The notes under the pieces are model-generated. The model did no database searches. It saw nothing but the letters and a program-made list of their open reading frames with translations, and was not told the origin of the DNA. A stretch of 64,000 nt of DNA. Source: Plotosus lineatus. Its lineage: Eukaryota; Chordata; Actinopteri; Siluriformes; Plotosidae. The stretch's first letter is position 1, and each line of letters opens with the position of its first letter. Made by a program: the position numbers and the translations under genes. Shown here one piece after another: positions 11,612-22,599 of the stretch. The DNA lies in NCBI GenBank assembly GCA_024760905.1, contig CM045735.1, positions 7,583,161-7,647,160 on the forward strand, given 5' to 3'.

Positions 11612-11908
11612 TTCACTAAGCAATGTGATCCTAATTAGGGTCACAGGAAGGCTTGCCTGGCCTTTGCAGAGCCAACACACACACACACACACACAAAACC
11701 ATTCAAAAGCACATTCACACCTAGGGTTAGCAATTCGTAACAGCCAATAGCCAACTGTGCATGTTTTAAAACACTGGGGAGGAAACCGGAGTACCTGGAT
11801 GAGACCCATGCAAGCATGTGAAGGACATGCAAACTCCACACAGAAGCACCCACGCTCGGGAGTCGGATCCAGGCCTTCTTGCTGTGAGGCGGATATGCTG
11901 ATCAACAC
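11612..11908 (-). repeat. SINE family B (reverse), adjacent tandem copy
   Basis: GAGGAAACCGGAGTACCTGG, GGCCTTCTTGCTGTGAGGCG and a short CA run at 11676-11695 identify it. It lies directly between another B copy and an A copy. Confidence 0.8.
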
Positions 11909-11909
11909 A

Positions 11910-12085
11910 GTGTGGCTTAGTGTCTAAGGCAAGGGGTTGCTTCTCCAAAGGTCAGTGGTTCAATCACCACCATCTGGCCCTTGAGCAAGGCCCTTAACCC
12001 TCAATTGCTGAGTTGTATTTTTAAAAAAAGGATAATTTTAGGTCGCTCTGGATAAAAGTGTTCGCCAAATGCTGTAAATGTTCCG
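11910..12085 (+). repeat. SINE family A
   Basis: GTGGCTTAGTGTCTAAGGC head, TTGAGCAAGGCCCTTAACCC body and GCTCTGGATAAAAGTGTTCG tail. Confidence 0.8.
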
Positions 12086-13550
12086 CCCACATCACATTTC
12101 ATGTTGATGTAAAAAATAAAAAAAATTAAAAAGTATTGTTCTTGAGGTTATACAGACTTGTACTCATACGTAAATTGTATTGACAAACACACAGAATCAG
12201 AACAAGACGTAAAACAGATGACTAAGAAAAACTAAGCCCAGGAGCCCTGGACGCTTTGGCATTGAGGAGAAAAACAAGAAGGAAAACACACACTGGCTTG
12301 TATTTAGAGAAATTAACAAGACATGGTTAATCTAATCGAAAAGTTCATCCAGGGTGTACTCTGCCCTCGCCCAGAGTCGGCTGAGATGGGTGCCAGCCTC
12401 CCCATCACCCTAATTATGATTAAGCAGGTCAAAAGTGAAAAATGAATGAATGAATGGAATATATTTCTATTATAATTTATGACAACATCAAACTCCCTTA
12501 ATGTGTTTTTATTTCCTCAGCTGTGCACTTGAAAAGCAACTGAGAAAAAAATAATTTAAACAAAAAATGAGAAATGTAAACTTCGGTGAATATCAATTGC
12601 TAAATTTAAAATAGACGTGTCTGTCTCAGTGCATGAGGGGAATCCCTGCACTAATCCCGGCAGAGACACTAAAATGTGCTGTAAGCCGAAACACACTTAA
12701 CACGATGAGCACAGAGGTCAGTCCCCACCCAAACCGCGGCCCCCTCCCCCGTCATGACCCAATGCAGGGACAGCTGGGTGATACCGATAGGCATACAGAG
12801 AGCTCCTTCTCTTATGGAAGCGCTCCAGACGTCGCACCATGTGTTCAGTGATCAGCTGTTCTTCTGAGGGTCCAAAGGTCAACCAGTGCGCACCACACCC
12901 TTCTCCACTATTGTCTCGGAGACATCACGAGGACCTAAAATTACAAGTATTCACTGCATAACACAGTGAAATTCTCAGCTGTGAACACATTCATATTCCA
13001 GTTGAGACTTCTTGGGTATTAATAGTATTGTATATAGATAAAGAAACCACACCCAGAGTTATATCTTACTAGTGATCGTTTCCCAACTGATATTAAATGT
13101 TAAAATCTCGACCTTAATTAAGTCATTAATGTTTATGTTCCTTATGTGAGAATTATGTAGATTGCTGTACACTTTGATATATAATATTAAAATGAAATGA
13201 ACCCAATTCTCCCACAGGAAAGAGGCGTCAATGAGCCAAGACAGACTTGGTGCATAAGGTCTGCTTCATTAGTTTTTGTACTGAAGCTAAGATGCTAACG
13301 CTGCTACATGCTAAGGGGAAGTTTATATAACCATCACATTAACATTTTAGAGACGACTGTTTTATCATCCGTATCATTTAATAATCTCAAATGGTTCATA
13401 TTTAAGCTTCGCAGGAAGAACATCCTGGGTTCAAGGTTTCATTTGTCACCTGACAGCAAGAAGATCTGGTGCTTTTCACATCAGCCAAGAGCCGTCTTAG
13501 ACGTCTTCAAATTTGAGTTTTTTCATCAAACATATGTAAACTGATATTTT
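12086..13550. other. Intergenic DNA with a SINE B tail at ~12340-12440
   Basis: The fragment ATCCAGGGTGTACTCTGCC to TAATTATGATTAAGCAGG is a family B 3' piece. The rest, including a 72-codon ORF at 12633-12851, is unrecognised. Confidence 0.45.
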
Positions 13551-13556
13551 CCCCGT

Positions 13557-13907
13557 TCTCCAAGGTCTACATTAACTAAATATACCAGTTACTTTGATCT
13601 TGAACCTTGGCTATGCCTGCCCCAAGAGCCATGTAGTTTTATTGTTGACGTTTTTCAAAAATGCTGAAAATTTGGGGATATTATGTCTTTGTTTTCATTG
13701 TAGCTTCCCAGAGGTTGAGGCTATAGCATCAAAAGTGGTACCAAATACAAGTCAATAAAATTTTCTTGCATATGTTAGTAAACACATGAACACTTGTGTA
13801 AATTTTAAAGAATGAATACCTATTTTTTGTGCTTCGAAAGGATGATATACAATACATAACTTTGTCTCAAAAATGTTACTCTTAATAACAAAAATAAAAT
13901 AAAAATA

Positions 13908-13961
<54 letters not shown>

Positions 13962-14527
13962 AATAAATAAAAATTAGTTAAAATTCACACAGGCGTTCAT
14001 ATGTTTTGATGTGTTCACTACCACTGTCTGTCTTCCTTTCGGCTTTTTCCCTTTTACTCGGGAGTCGCCACAGCGAATCATCTGATTCGCACGTTTGATT
14101 TGGCAGAGGTTTTTACGTCGGATGCCCTTCCTGTCACAACCCTTTATAGCAAGGGACAGAAACACGCTGACGACTTTGCAGCTACTCTTTACAAAAGTCA
14201 GCAATGGTTCTTTTACATGCATCTCACCATAGACAGTGAGAGACATGGCCCGCCTTTGATAACCCAGTTAGCTGCACGGGGGGGGGGGGGGGGACATGTC
14301 TTCACTACCACATGCAATAAAATTTTATTGGCTTGCATTTGGTACCACTTTTGATGCTACAGCATCAACCTCTGGGAAGCTACAATGAAAACAAAGACAT
14401 AATATCCCCAATTTTTCAGCATTTTTGAAAAACGTCAACAATAAAACTACATGGCTCTTGGGGCAGGCATAGCCAAGGTCCAAGATCAACGTAACTGGTA
14501 TATTTAGTTAATGTAGACCTTGGAGAA
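13557..14527. mobile_element. Fold-back element with ~210 bp inverted arms
   Basis: The left arm (about 13557-13770) begins TTCTCCAAGGTCTACATTAA. The right arm (about 14315-14527) is its reverse complement with only a handful of mismatches over ~210 bp, ending in TTAATGTAGACCTTGGAGAA. The ~540 bp between them contains an (AT)n run (13909-13956), a block shared with 18795-19062 (GGGAGTCGCCACAGCGAATC onward) and a poly-G tract. No transposase is present. It could be a non-autonomous transposon or an inverted duplication. Confidence 0.8.
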
Positions 14528-14574
14528 TGGGAAAAAAATATCAGTTTGCATATGTTTGATGAAAAAAGTCAAAT

Positions 14575-14850
14575 TTAGAGAGGTCTCGCCGTCCTGTTTG
14601 GAGGTGCATTTTCCCTGTGTGGGTTTTCTCAGGGTATTATGGTTTTCTTCCAGTCCAAACACAGACACATTCCACCCAAACTCTAAATTGCCCATTTAGG
14701 AGTGTGAATGGTTGGTTGTGTTAGCCCAGCATTAAATTGGTGACCTGTTCATCAAGGTGTACTCTGCCTGTATTAATGAGGTCAGCTGGGATTGATAGCA
14801 GCTTCCGACACCACCCTGATGGATGATTAGTATAGAGGATGGATGGATTT
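14575..14850 (+). repeat. SINE family B fragment
   Basis: TTTCCCTGTGTGGGTTTTCT, CTTCCAGTCCAAACACAGAC and GGTGTACTCTGCC blocks occur in forward family order. Confidence 0.6.
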
Positions 14851-15105
14851 TTCTTGCCATGTGAAACGTAGACATACGAGACTTAAAATAGCACTTGAGA
14901 TTTTACTCAAAATAGATCACAACTTAAAAATAAATCTTAAAACTGCTATTCAGTCGCAAAAACAGGACAAAGAACAGTAATTAACAATGTAGTGATATAC
15001 TGAACAAAAATATGGTTTCATGAAAACAAAGATTTAAAAAAAACATAAAACCATTATTATTATTATTATTATTATTATTATCGAACATTTTACAAGGTTA
15101 GCACA
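14851..15105. other. Intergenic AT-rich DNA with (TTA)n
   Basis: A (TTA)n run spans about 15053-15081. Nothing else is recognised. Confidence 0.5.
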
Positions 15106-15655
15106 TAGACCTCGCAGTCTGAGTCCCAGGCATGTGCGTTTCCATGTGGAACAGTGTACCGGTTTCTTCCTGGTACTCTGGTTTCCTCCCACAATCCAAC
15201 GACATGCATGTTAGGCGACCCAACTGTTTGAAATAGGGGCAACCATATAGCTTCACGGTTAGCACAGCAGCTTTGATTCCCAAACCAGCGCGATAAACGT
15301 GAGGCAGTGAGGGAGTGAGCAGCGTCTTCCCTTCCCTCCACATGGCTGAAGTGCCCTGAACAAAGCACTTAAGCACTCGCTGCTCTCTGTGTGCCCCTAG
15401 TGTGTATGTGTGTGTGTGTGTGTGTGTGTGGGGGCTGCTATGGGTGTGTGTGTGTTCACTCTGGATGGGTTAAAAACAGAGGAAATAATTTCCCTTATGG
15501 GATTAATACAGTATATATTAAAATCAAAAATCAAAATTGCCTATTGGTGTGAGTGTCAATGGTTTTGTGTGTTGCTCTGTGATGGACCGCTGAACTGTCC
15601 CATCCAGTGTCGGCGAAGGTGGGCACCAGCCTCCTCGCAACCGTATTTGTAGGAT
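15106..15655 (+). repeat. SINE B broken by a family C repeat
   Basis: 15106-15235 is the 5' part of a family B SINE (CTGGTTTCCTCCCACAATCC), 15236-15540 a family C repeat (CATATAGCTTCACGGTTAGC to ATGGGATTAATAC), and 15540-15655 a SINE B tail (TTGGTGTGAGTGTCAATGG to TAGGATTAATACG). The order suggests C inserted into B. Confidence 0.65.
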
Positions 15656-16090
15656 TAATACGTTCAACAAATAAGTGAGAGAGTAACTCAAACAGTATAG
15701 TTAAATTAATACAGTTTATTATTTATTTTGGGGGGGGGTTTTTTTGGGGGGGGGTGGACAGCAGGCATGGGAATGCCTGTCTTACTTCCTGTTTAAAATT
15801 CATTTCTGCGTGGGCGCGTGATACAGAAGGTAATATCTGATGGGTGGGAATTGGATACAACTAAATTAGAGAGAAAATGGGGGGTTCATGTTTGCTATGA
15901 TGTCATTTTTCTACTTTTTCAAGAATAAACATAATGCCTGCTTATATCTCATCCACAAATCAAACCCAGCTTTCTCAACCCAAACTCATGAATATTTGAT
16001 GGAATAAGAATGGGATGGCGATCGAGATAGGCCCAAGGCTAATGGGAAACCCCCTCCCAACCCCAAGCGTGCACACAAAAGCAGGCTCGT
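15656..16090. other. Region upstream of the thymosin gene
   Basis: It includes a G/T-rich run at 15729-15756 and probably the promoter of the downstream gene, but no TATA box or other core element could be placed with confidence. Confidence 0.4.
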
Positions 16091-16094
16091 CTTA

Positions 16095-16147
16095 CCAGCC
16101 TTCACAGACCGACTGCAGCCGGACTCCTATGACACACCCTCAACCTG
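16095..16147 (+). other. tmsb: Thymosin 5' UTR exon (start approximate)
   Basis: The exon ends with a consensus donor, CTG|GTAAGA, at 16148. The transcription start is not visible. An ATG at 16129 in a weak context is in frame with the main start after splicing to 16617. Confidence 0.55.
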
Positions 16148-16489
16148 GTAAGACAACTGCATGTTATCATTTGTTTGATAGTCTGAGCGTGTGAGAGGGG
16201 ACTTCACGCCGTCGTGATTTTAGTACAGGTATAAAGGTTGAAACTAAGAAATGAGAAGAAGTGATGAAAGGGAAGGTCAGGATGTAGCTGGTGAAAGGAC
16301 ACGGAGAAGAACAAAGGGGATTCGGTGAAGGACTGAAGGGACATCAGTTAAACAATCCACTTATATCCTGAACACGTGCCAAGAACATCTGTCTCTCTTT
16401 CATTTCGATCCACTCCTTCATTTATTCCTTCTTTTCCCAGTCAATGGACATAATGAGAAATTTGTCCAATGATAACCCCACCCTATCTG

Positions 16490-16551
<62 letters not shown>

Positions 16552-19500
16552 TCCAGCTGAATTCGAAATTAAATGAGCTCAGTGTATCTTATATAGTACG
16601 TATCCATTCTGTTTAGTCATAACAATCATGGCCGACAAACCCAGCATGGTGGAAATCACAAGCTTCGATAAAACAAAGCTGAAGAAGACGCAAACCCAAG
16701 AGAAGAATCCTTTACCAACCAAAGATGGTGAGTGTCATTTTTTTCCCCATTGTTCCTTCATCCCGTTTGTGCAGAAATAGTCCGAGACCTTGAGATGACC
16801 TCAACGGACAATTTGCCTGCCATAAAAACCCCAGAAGAAGAAATAAAAAAAATAATAATAAAAAAATAAAAAGGGGTGTCGTTCCTCCTACTACCAAATA
16901 TCTAATCTCACTCACTCACTCATTTGATAATAAGCCACCTAATCCTACTACTAGGGCAGCAGGGAGGCTAGAGCCTATCTCGGCTGACACTGGGCGAAGT
17001 CATGATATACCCTGAACAATTTACCGGTCCATTGTGGTGCATAAACACACACAACCTGTGTAAAAACTCATGCTCACGGCTACAGGCAATTTGGAACGGC
17101 CGGTTCATTTCATGTGCATGTCGTTGGACTGTGGGAGAAAACCGGAGTACCCTGAGGAAATCCACGTAAGCATAGGAGAACGTACAAATCCACGTAGAAA
17201 CGTCCAAGCCTGGGACCCGAGTCCACGACCTTCTTTCTGTGAGGCGATCTACTAATATATACTTAATAAATAACATTTTGCAGATAAAATCGTAAATCAA
17301 AAGTGTTTTAAGTTACTCAGCCAAATTATGGATCGGATCACAAAATCTTTTTTGGGCCGGACAGTTTTCAAAGAAATACCACGGCAACTTCGCATAAAGC
17401 AAATTCCGTTCTGTCCGTTTGTCTTCATGTACCAAAGTTGCATTTATATAAATAGTTCTGGTGAGACGGTAGCGTAGTGATTAGCATATCCGCCACGCAT
17501 GTTCATAGTGGTTAGCTCAACACTTTGAATGTTCTCCCCATGCTGGCGTGGGTTTCCTCTGGGTACTCTGGTTTCCTCCACAGTCCAAAGATAAAGCCAG
17601 AAAGCTGGTGTTCATGTACAAGTTCCAAATCGTCCCTAGGTAGGAGTATGAATATGTATGATTTTGTGTACGTTGATCCTTCAATGGTCTGGTAAGCTGT
17701 TCAGGGTGTACCCCACCTTCACCTCGTTTCAGCTGAGATAGGGAGCAGCCTACCCATAACCTTATTAGAATTAAGTGGCTCAGCAAATGAGTGAGTGAAT
17801 AAATAGAGCTGTTATGTTTAATAACGCTTTTGATATCATTGAGGCTTCTTTATTCAAATAACCAACGCACAGATAAGACGGTTGAGTCATTGCGGTAAAA
17901 CAGAAACACAAAAAACAGACGACACGCGGCCTGTTGGTTTTTCTACCTGTGGCTCATTTCTAATCTAATCAGCAGTTTTGTGTGTTTTGTCGATACGGAG
18001 TGAAAATACGCAGCTGCTGCCCAAGTCACGTGTGTGAAACGAGCTCATTCAGCCAGCTGCTGAGTCCTCACATCAAGACAACCCACGTTTCAACAAGTTC
18101 ACGCGACATGCGCTCGTGTATATTATGTTACATCACACATTAAACAAATTAGTGATAATTTAGATAGTTTACCACGAACCTTAAAATCACACTAGTCACA
18201 CATGTGACAGATATCAAGTGTCGCTGTGAGCCCACTATAGCCAGTGTCAAACTCATGAAAACGGCCCTCGTACCTGCAGTGGCAAAAAAAAGAGAGAAAT
18301 ATGTCACGTGATACGAGATAAAGATATTCAGTATGTTTCTATACATTAAGATTACAATTAGATTTACGTACTATTTTTACTATTGTTATTTTGGACCTCA
18401 TTGCTTAGGCTGGTGCCCTTGCGACCCGACCCGGGATTAAGCGGAAGAAGAGAAAATGACAGAGTTGACTATTTTTTTTACAATAAACATATCTGGATGA
18501 TCTTTTTAATTTGAAATTTTCCACCCACTCTCCCCAATAAATATCTCATCTTAGTATAATCAAGACAAATATATAATTTTTTAAATTTTATAAATAATGA
18601 AAATGAATTTACACTTATGAAAAATGCTTTCTGAGCCTTCACTCACTCATTTTAGTCTAACCGCTTAATCCTAATAAACTCGCAGGCAGGCCGGAGCCTG
18701 TCTCAGCTGACTCTGGATGAGGCCAGGGTACACCCTGAACAGCTCACTAGATCACCGTAGGGCCAACAAATACAGCCATTCATACTCACATTAGCATCTT
18801 CTTTTCCTTTTGACTTTTTCCCTTTTCCAGGGGTCGCCACAGCGAGTCTTCTGATTCGCATGTTTGATTTGGCATGGGTTTTCACATCGGATGCCCCTCC
18901 AGATACAACCCTTTAGCAAAGGGCAGAAACACCCTGACGGCTATGCAGCTACTCTTTACGAAAGTCAGCAATAGTTCTTTTACATGAACTTCTCACCATA
19001 GACAGTGAGAGACTTGGCTGGCCTTTGATACCCCAGTTAGCTGCACTGGGGGGGGGGGGGGGGGGGTGACAACCTTGTGGAGAGTGGGACTCGAACCCCC
19101 GACCTTAGGATCAGCGATCCAGCGCTTTTACCACCAGGCCACCACTGCCTCATTCATATTAACATTAGCATGAAACATGAAAACGACAGCCCAGGCATTC
19201 TAACCACTATGCCATCCCGAAATGTCTTATATGAGCAAGTCAATTCTCAGCATTCACCCACAAGAGCTGAACAGTCGTTTCTTTAACCAACGACATCACA
19301 GAATGACACTAAAACACCAAAAAGTCAAAAATCAGTCAAATTGCAAACTCCAAGACTTTGATGCTTGGCTTGTTGATGTTATAATTTGCTTGAATGACTC
19401 AGCAAAAACAGAAAAAAAAATTCTGGGGACAAATCGAGTTACTTTTCCAGCCCATTTAACGTAGTATATGTTAATCTTGATACGTCTCTTCAGCTGACAT

Positions 19501-19683
19501 TGCAGCCACTTAAAGCAGGATTATTGATTCGCCTTCGGTGAGTAACACTGGTAAATCTACCAGAATGTGTTCAGTTTGCAGCCAATCACTGATCACCATG
19601 GGCACCTCAACGAACCACTGATCATCATAGGCCCCAATAACCAATCCACATGGCGTCCCCCATTCAATCACTAACTACCATGT

Positions 19684-19721
<38 letters not shown>

Positions 19722-20375
19722 AACCAATTATTGATCACCATGGGCCCCCCCCATAACCAATCATTGATCGGCACGGCTCCCCCCCACACCACATCCAATC
19801 ACTAATTACCATACTCACACACCTGCACACATACAATCAATCACTGATGACCATGGGCGCCCACAACCAATCACTATGATTTGCTGGCTTTGACATAGCT
19901 TTAAAACATGCAAGCTTATACATCTGGTGCAGAGAAATAAAATGTAAATGGTCAAATCATCAATGATATACAACTGAAGTTGCTTGATTTTATTTATTTT
20001 ATTATTTCAGCTATCGAGCAAGAGAGGAGAGAATCGTCATCTTGAAAGCAGACATTAATAAGATCAAGACAGAAGAAATAAGCATGAGACAAGTGAAGAG
20101 ATTAATACACACCTGCCTCAGTGTGAAACTTGTATGATGTCATGAATGATTCTACAAAAGCCCCATTTCTTTTTCATTATGCAATTATTTCTTTTTTTAA
20201 TATGCTGTTGGTGAATGTTTGAGTTGTCTTTGAATGAATTAAAACCTAAATGAGTTTTAAAAAATGCTATAATTTGTAAGCTTGGAAATACTTTCATGAC
20301 GATTTTTGTGTATAAAATCCTGCAGTACCTCTTATGACCACATGATGGCAAAATAAACACTGTTTCAAAGAATAG
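16100..20375 (+). CDS. tmsb: Beta-thymosin (44 aa), whole gene; coding 16628-16727 joined to 20011-20045
   Basis: Beta-thymosins are small unfolded cytoplasmic peptides that bind G-actin through a WH2-like segment and hold it out of filaments. The joined frame starts [20 protein letters not shown], continues [14 protein letters not shown] and ends [10 protein letters not shown]. That is 44 residues, the family's usual length. Family hallmarks are the DKP start, the FDK helix, LKKT and the KNPLP turn. The start is fixed by a strong context (A at -3, G at +4). A non-coding first exon ends at 16147 (CTG|GTAAGA) and exon 2 begins at 16617. Intron 2 is 3.3 kb and repeat-rich. The hexapeptide is LKKTQT where most relatives have LKKTET or LKKTNT. 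Which tmsb paralog this is cannot be told. Transcript ends are estimates. Confidence 0.9.
16628..16727 (+). CDS. tmsb: Thymosin coding exon 1
   Basis: The acceptor TTTAG precedes 16617. Coding runs from ATG at 16628 through 33 codons plus one base (GAT G|GTGAGT). It encodes residues 1-33 with the helix and actin-contacting LKKTQT. Confidence 0.92.
16905..17255 (-). repeat. SINE family B in thymosin intron
   Basis: TTGGACTGTGGGAGAAAACCG and GACCTTCTTTCTGTGAGGCG are family blocks; the copy is in reverse orientation. Confidence 0.75.
17461..17795 (+). repeat. SINE family B in thymosin intron
   Basis: It reads in forward order GACGGTAGCGTAGTGATTAG, GGTTTCCTCTGGGTACTCTG and CAGGGTGTACCCCACCTTC. 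Confidence 0.75.
17800..18630. other. Thymosin intron, no recognised element
   Basis: AT-rich intronic sequence without repeat family or coding signal that I can identify. Confidence 0.4.
18636..19150 (-). repeat. Composite: SINE B piece, fold-back-related block and tRNA-like SINE end
   Basis: 18636-18790 is SINE B-like (GCCGGAGCCTGTCTCAGCTG). 18795-19062 matches the interior of the fold-back element at 14000-14290, including its poly-G tract. 19063-19150 ends in the complement of a tRNA-like head (GGACTCGAACCCCCGACC, TACCACCAGGCCACCAC). Confidence 0.7.
19575..19877 (+). repeat. Degenerate ~45-55 bp minisatellite, ACCAATCACTGATCACCATGGGC unit
   Basis: Variants of CCAATCACTGATCACCATGG recur at about 19583, 19612, 19666, 19729, 19759, 19794 and 19839, separated by C-rich or CA-rich spacers. 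The repeat sits in the last thymosin intron, 130 bp upstream of the final exon. Confidence 0.7.
20011..20045 (+). CDS. tmsb: Thymosin coding exon 2 (terminal)
   Basis: After the acceptor TTATTTCAG, the bases CT complete GCT (Ala34). [10 protein letters not shown] and TGA at 20043-20045 follow. The C-terminal helix IEQE is family-typical; the serine-rich end is not. Confidence 0.92.
20352..20357 (+). terminator. tmsb: Thymosin poly(A) signal AATAAA
   Basis: The hexamer lies 307 bp past the stop codon, giving a transcript end near 20375. An alternative AT-rich signal earlier in the 3' UTR is possible. Confidence 0.65.
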
Positions 20376-20439
20376 TGGACAAAGATATACGGAGATGGAA
20401 GTGAGAAGTGCTTATCGAGACTTAAAAATGTAAAAAGTT

Positions 20440-20564
20440 TTAAAATACACTAAAAAAAAAAAAAAAAAATTAATAAAAATCTGTATTTGAGGGAGTGGCT
20501 GGAAGCTTGTGAGTTTGAACCCTCAAACTGTGAATAATAATATTAGATTCTGGCTGAGTAAATA
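20440..20564. other. Poly-A tract and flank downstream of thymosin
   Basis: An A run at about 20451-20469. Nothing else is recognised. Confidence 0.4.
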
Positions 20565-21345
20565 GAATGGCATGGTGGCGCAGAACACACATCACACCTG
20601 CAGGACCCAATCATGGGCTCAGTTTCACATGTTGCCCTCAGGTGTACATGGGTTTCTTGAAAGTGCACCGGTTTCCTCCTATCCATCCATCCACCATCTG
20701 TACCACTATCCATCAGGATCACAGAAAATTACGAGGAGGAAACCAGGGTACCCGGAGGAAACCCATGCAAGAGGAGAGCCTGCAAAATCAAAACAAAAGT
20801 ATTTTGGACGTCTCAGTGGTGAGCATGAACCAAAATATTTGGAGTATTGTTTTCAAGTGCAGTACTTACTCAATCAGTCATGTGCCAAATCTTTTATTAG
20901 GGTCACAGGGACGGCGTTGGAGAGTGGAGCATATGTCGACCGACACTGGGTAAAGGCATGGTACAGCCTAAATGGCTTGCCAGACCATCACACGCCCAAC
21001 ATGCATCCAGCCACTCACACTCTCAACCACACCGAGGGGTAATTCTCGAATAGCCATTTTAGCCTGATGTGCATGTCTTTGGACTCTGATAGGAAACTAG
21101 AGCACCCGAAGCATGGGAGGGACATGCAAACTCCATGCTTACTGCTCACATTTCTGTACAGAGTTGCACTCTTTTTCATTTGTAAGGTGGACATGTCAAC
21201 TAATAGACACAGAATAATTGCACTCATAACGATCAGGTCACACTGCGATGGTCTGGCATGCGATTCAGGGTGTACCGCACCTTCGTCCAGGGTCAACCGA
21301 GATAGGCTCCAGCCTCCCCGTGACCCTAGTTGAATTAAGCGTTTC
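20565..21345. repeat. Cluster of SINE B fragments in both orientations
   Basis: 20565-20690 is a forward head (GGCATGGTGGCGCAGAACAC, TTCCTCCTATCC). 20690-20800 is a reverse body (GAGGAAACCAGGGTACCCGG). 20860-21185 is a reverse copy and 21186-21345 a further tail (CAGGGTGTACCGCACC, TCCAGCCTCCCCGTGACC). ORFs of 128-156 codons here only reflect the repeat. Confidence 0.65.
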
Positions 21346-21945
21346 GGCAAATCGAGTAAGTGAGTGAATAAGTATTTATAATAGGCATTAAATAATCTAG
21401 AACTCAATGAATGCAAATAGATAAAATGGAATTGAATGAAATTAAAGAATAATGGACTGGTTAAGGTCAGGTTTTATTTAGGAAACATGAGCAACTCATG
21501 TTCCATTGAGAGTGTGCATGGGAGAGGAAAAACAAAAAACATGTTCACACACTGCCCTTGGAGAGTTCCAGACTTTCTGATTAGCAGGTGATCATTTCTC
21601 AGAAAAGTACAATGTTTTCGTAATACTGAATACAGCGCCCTTTCTACCCACCCTCACGTGTTATTCTGCAGTCAGGGGGACAACCACAAAATTATTCATA
21701 GTTCATCACAGGGTCAGAGACACCGCAGTCTTTGCTCCAAAAAGTACCGCAGTGCACAGAAATAAAAAAAATATATTATAACCATCTCATTTATAATATC
21801 CAAACTGTAAAGGTACAGCTCAACAGATGGAAATGATCGAGAAGTGCCACCTGTATTTCGACTGGGCAGCGAATGGAGTTTCTGTGATCACTCTGAAACA
21901 GCACAGTCAGCCTCCAACAAAAGCAAGGGCTCAGAAGAAATTCTT
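21346..21945. other. Intergenic DNA, nothing recognised
   Basis: No coding pattern or repeat family identified. Confidence 0.4.
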
Positions 21946-22095
21946 TCATTCATTCATTCACTCATTCATTCATTCATTCTCTGAACTGCTTAATCCTAAT
22001 TAGGGTCACGGGGAGGCTAGTGCCCATCTCAGTGGACTCGGAGCGAGGGCAGGTACACCCTGGACAGCTTGCCAGGCCATCGCAGGGCATAAGAA
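21946..22095 (-). repeat. SINE B 3' fragment with (ATTC)n
   Basis: The (TTCA)n run at 21948-21980 leads into CTTAATCCTAATTAGGGTCACGGGGAGGCT. Confidence 0.75.
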
Positions 22096-22516
22096 GTCCA
22101 TTGCATCATAAATTTTGTAATTAATTATCAGGAGGATGATGATAATCATGATGCTCATAAATCTGTATGAAGTAAACCATCCTTATGTACGTGTTCTTTC
22201 AAAAAGGAAGTCGTTTCTTTAGTGTATTTAAGGAGGAATCAATGACTCTATAGTTCTAAACCTGCACGTGCCATCGTTGGTGCAAATACAAACATTACAA
22301 ATAAAAAATCAATTTGTATAGAGTTTATGACATTTTCTCTCGTCTATTTATATAAGCCTGTTTTGCTGATAACGTCCAAGCCCAACACGCTCCTTGGCAG
22401 GCATGCCAACAAGACTCTGGGTCAAGTGCAAATCGACACAATCTTCTTATTCTGATCAACTTTATTTAAAAAATTTTCGTACTAAGAAAGTAAAAGCATG
22501 TAATTTGGTCAGAAAA

Positions 22517-22596
22517 GTGCACATTTCGGCTTGTTTTCAGAAAAAACTGATGGTGAGGCCACTGTGCCAAAGATGAAAACAAGCCGAAATGTGCAC
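22517..22596. other. Perfect 22-bp inverted repeat (hairpin)
   Basis: The arms GTGCACATTTCGGCTTGTTT plus TC (22517-22538) and their exact reverse complement (22575-22596) are separated by 36 bases. Possible readings are a pre-miRNA-like hairpin, the relic of a small transposon or a chance duplication. No flanking TA duplication is visible. Confidence 0.7.
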
Positions 22597-22599
22597 TTG

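Noticed and set aside
12633..12851. 72-codon ORF with some codon order
   Set aside because: No domain, no conserved neighbours and no splice signals; considered chance.
20567..21042. ORFs of 128 and 156 codons
   Set aside because: They run through SINE B fragments in opposite orientations and share no protein family.
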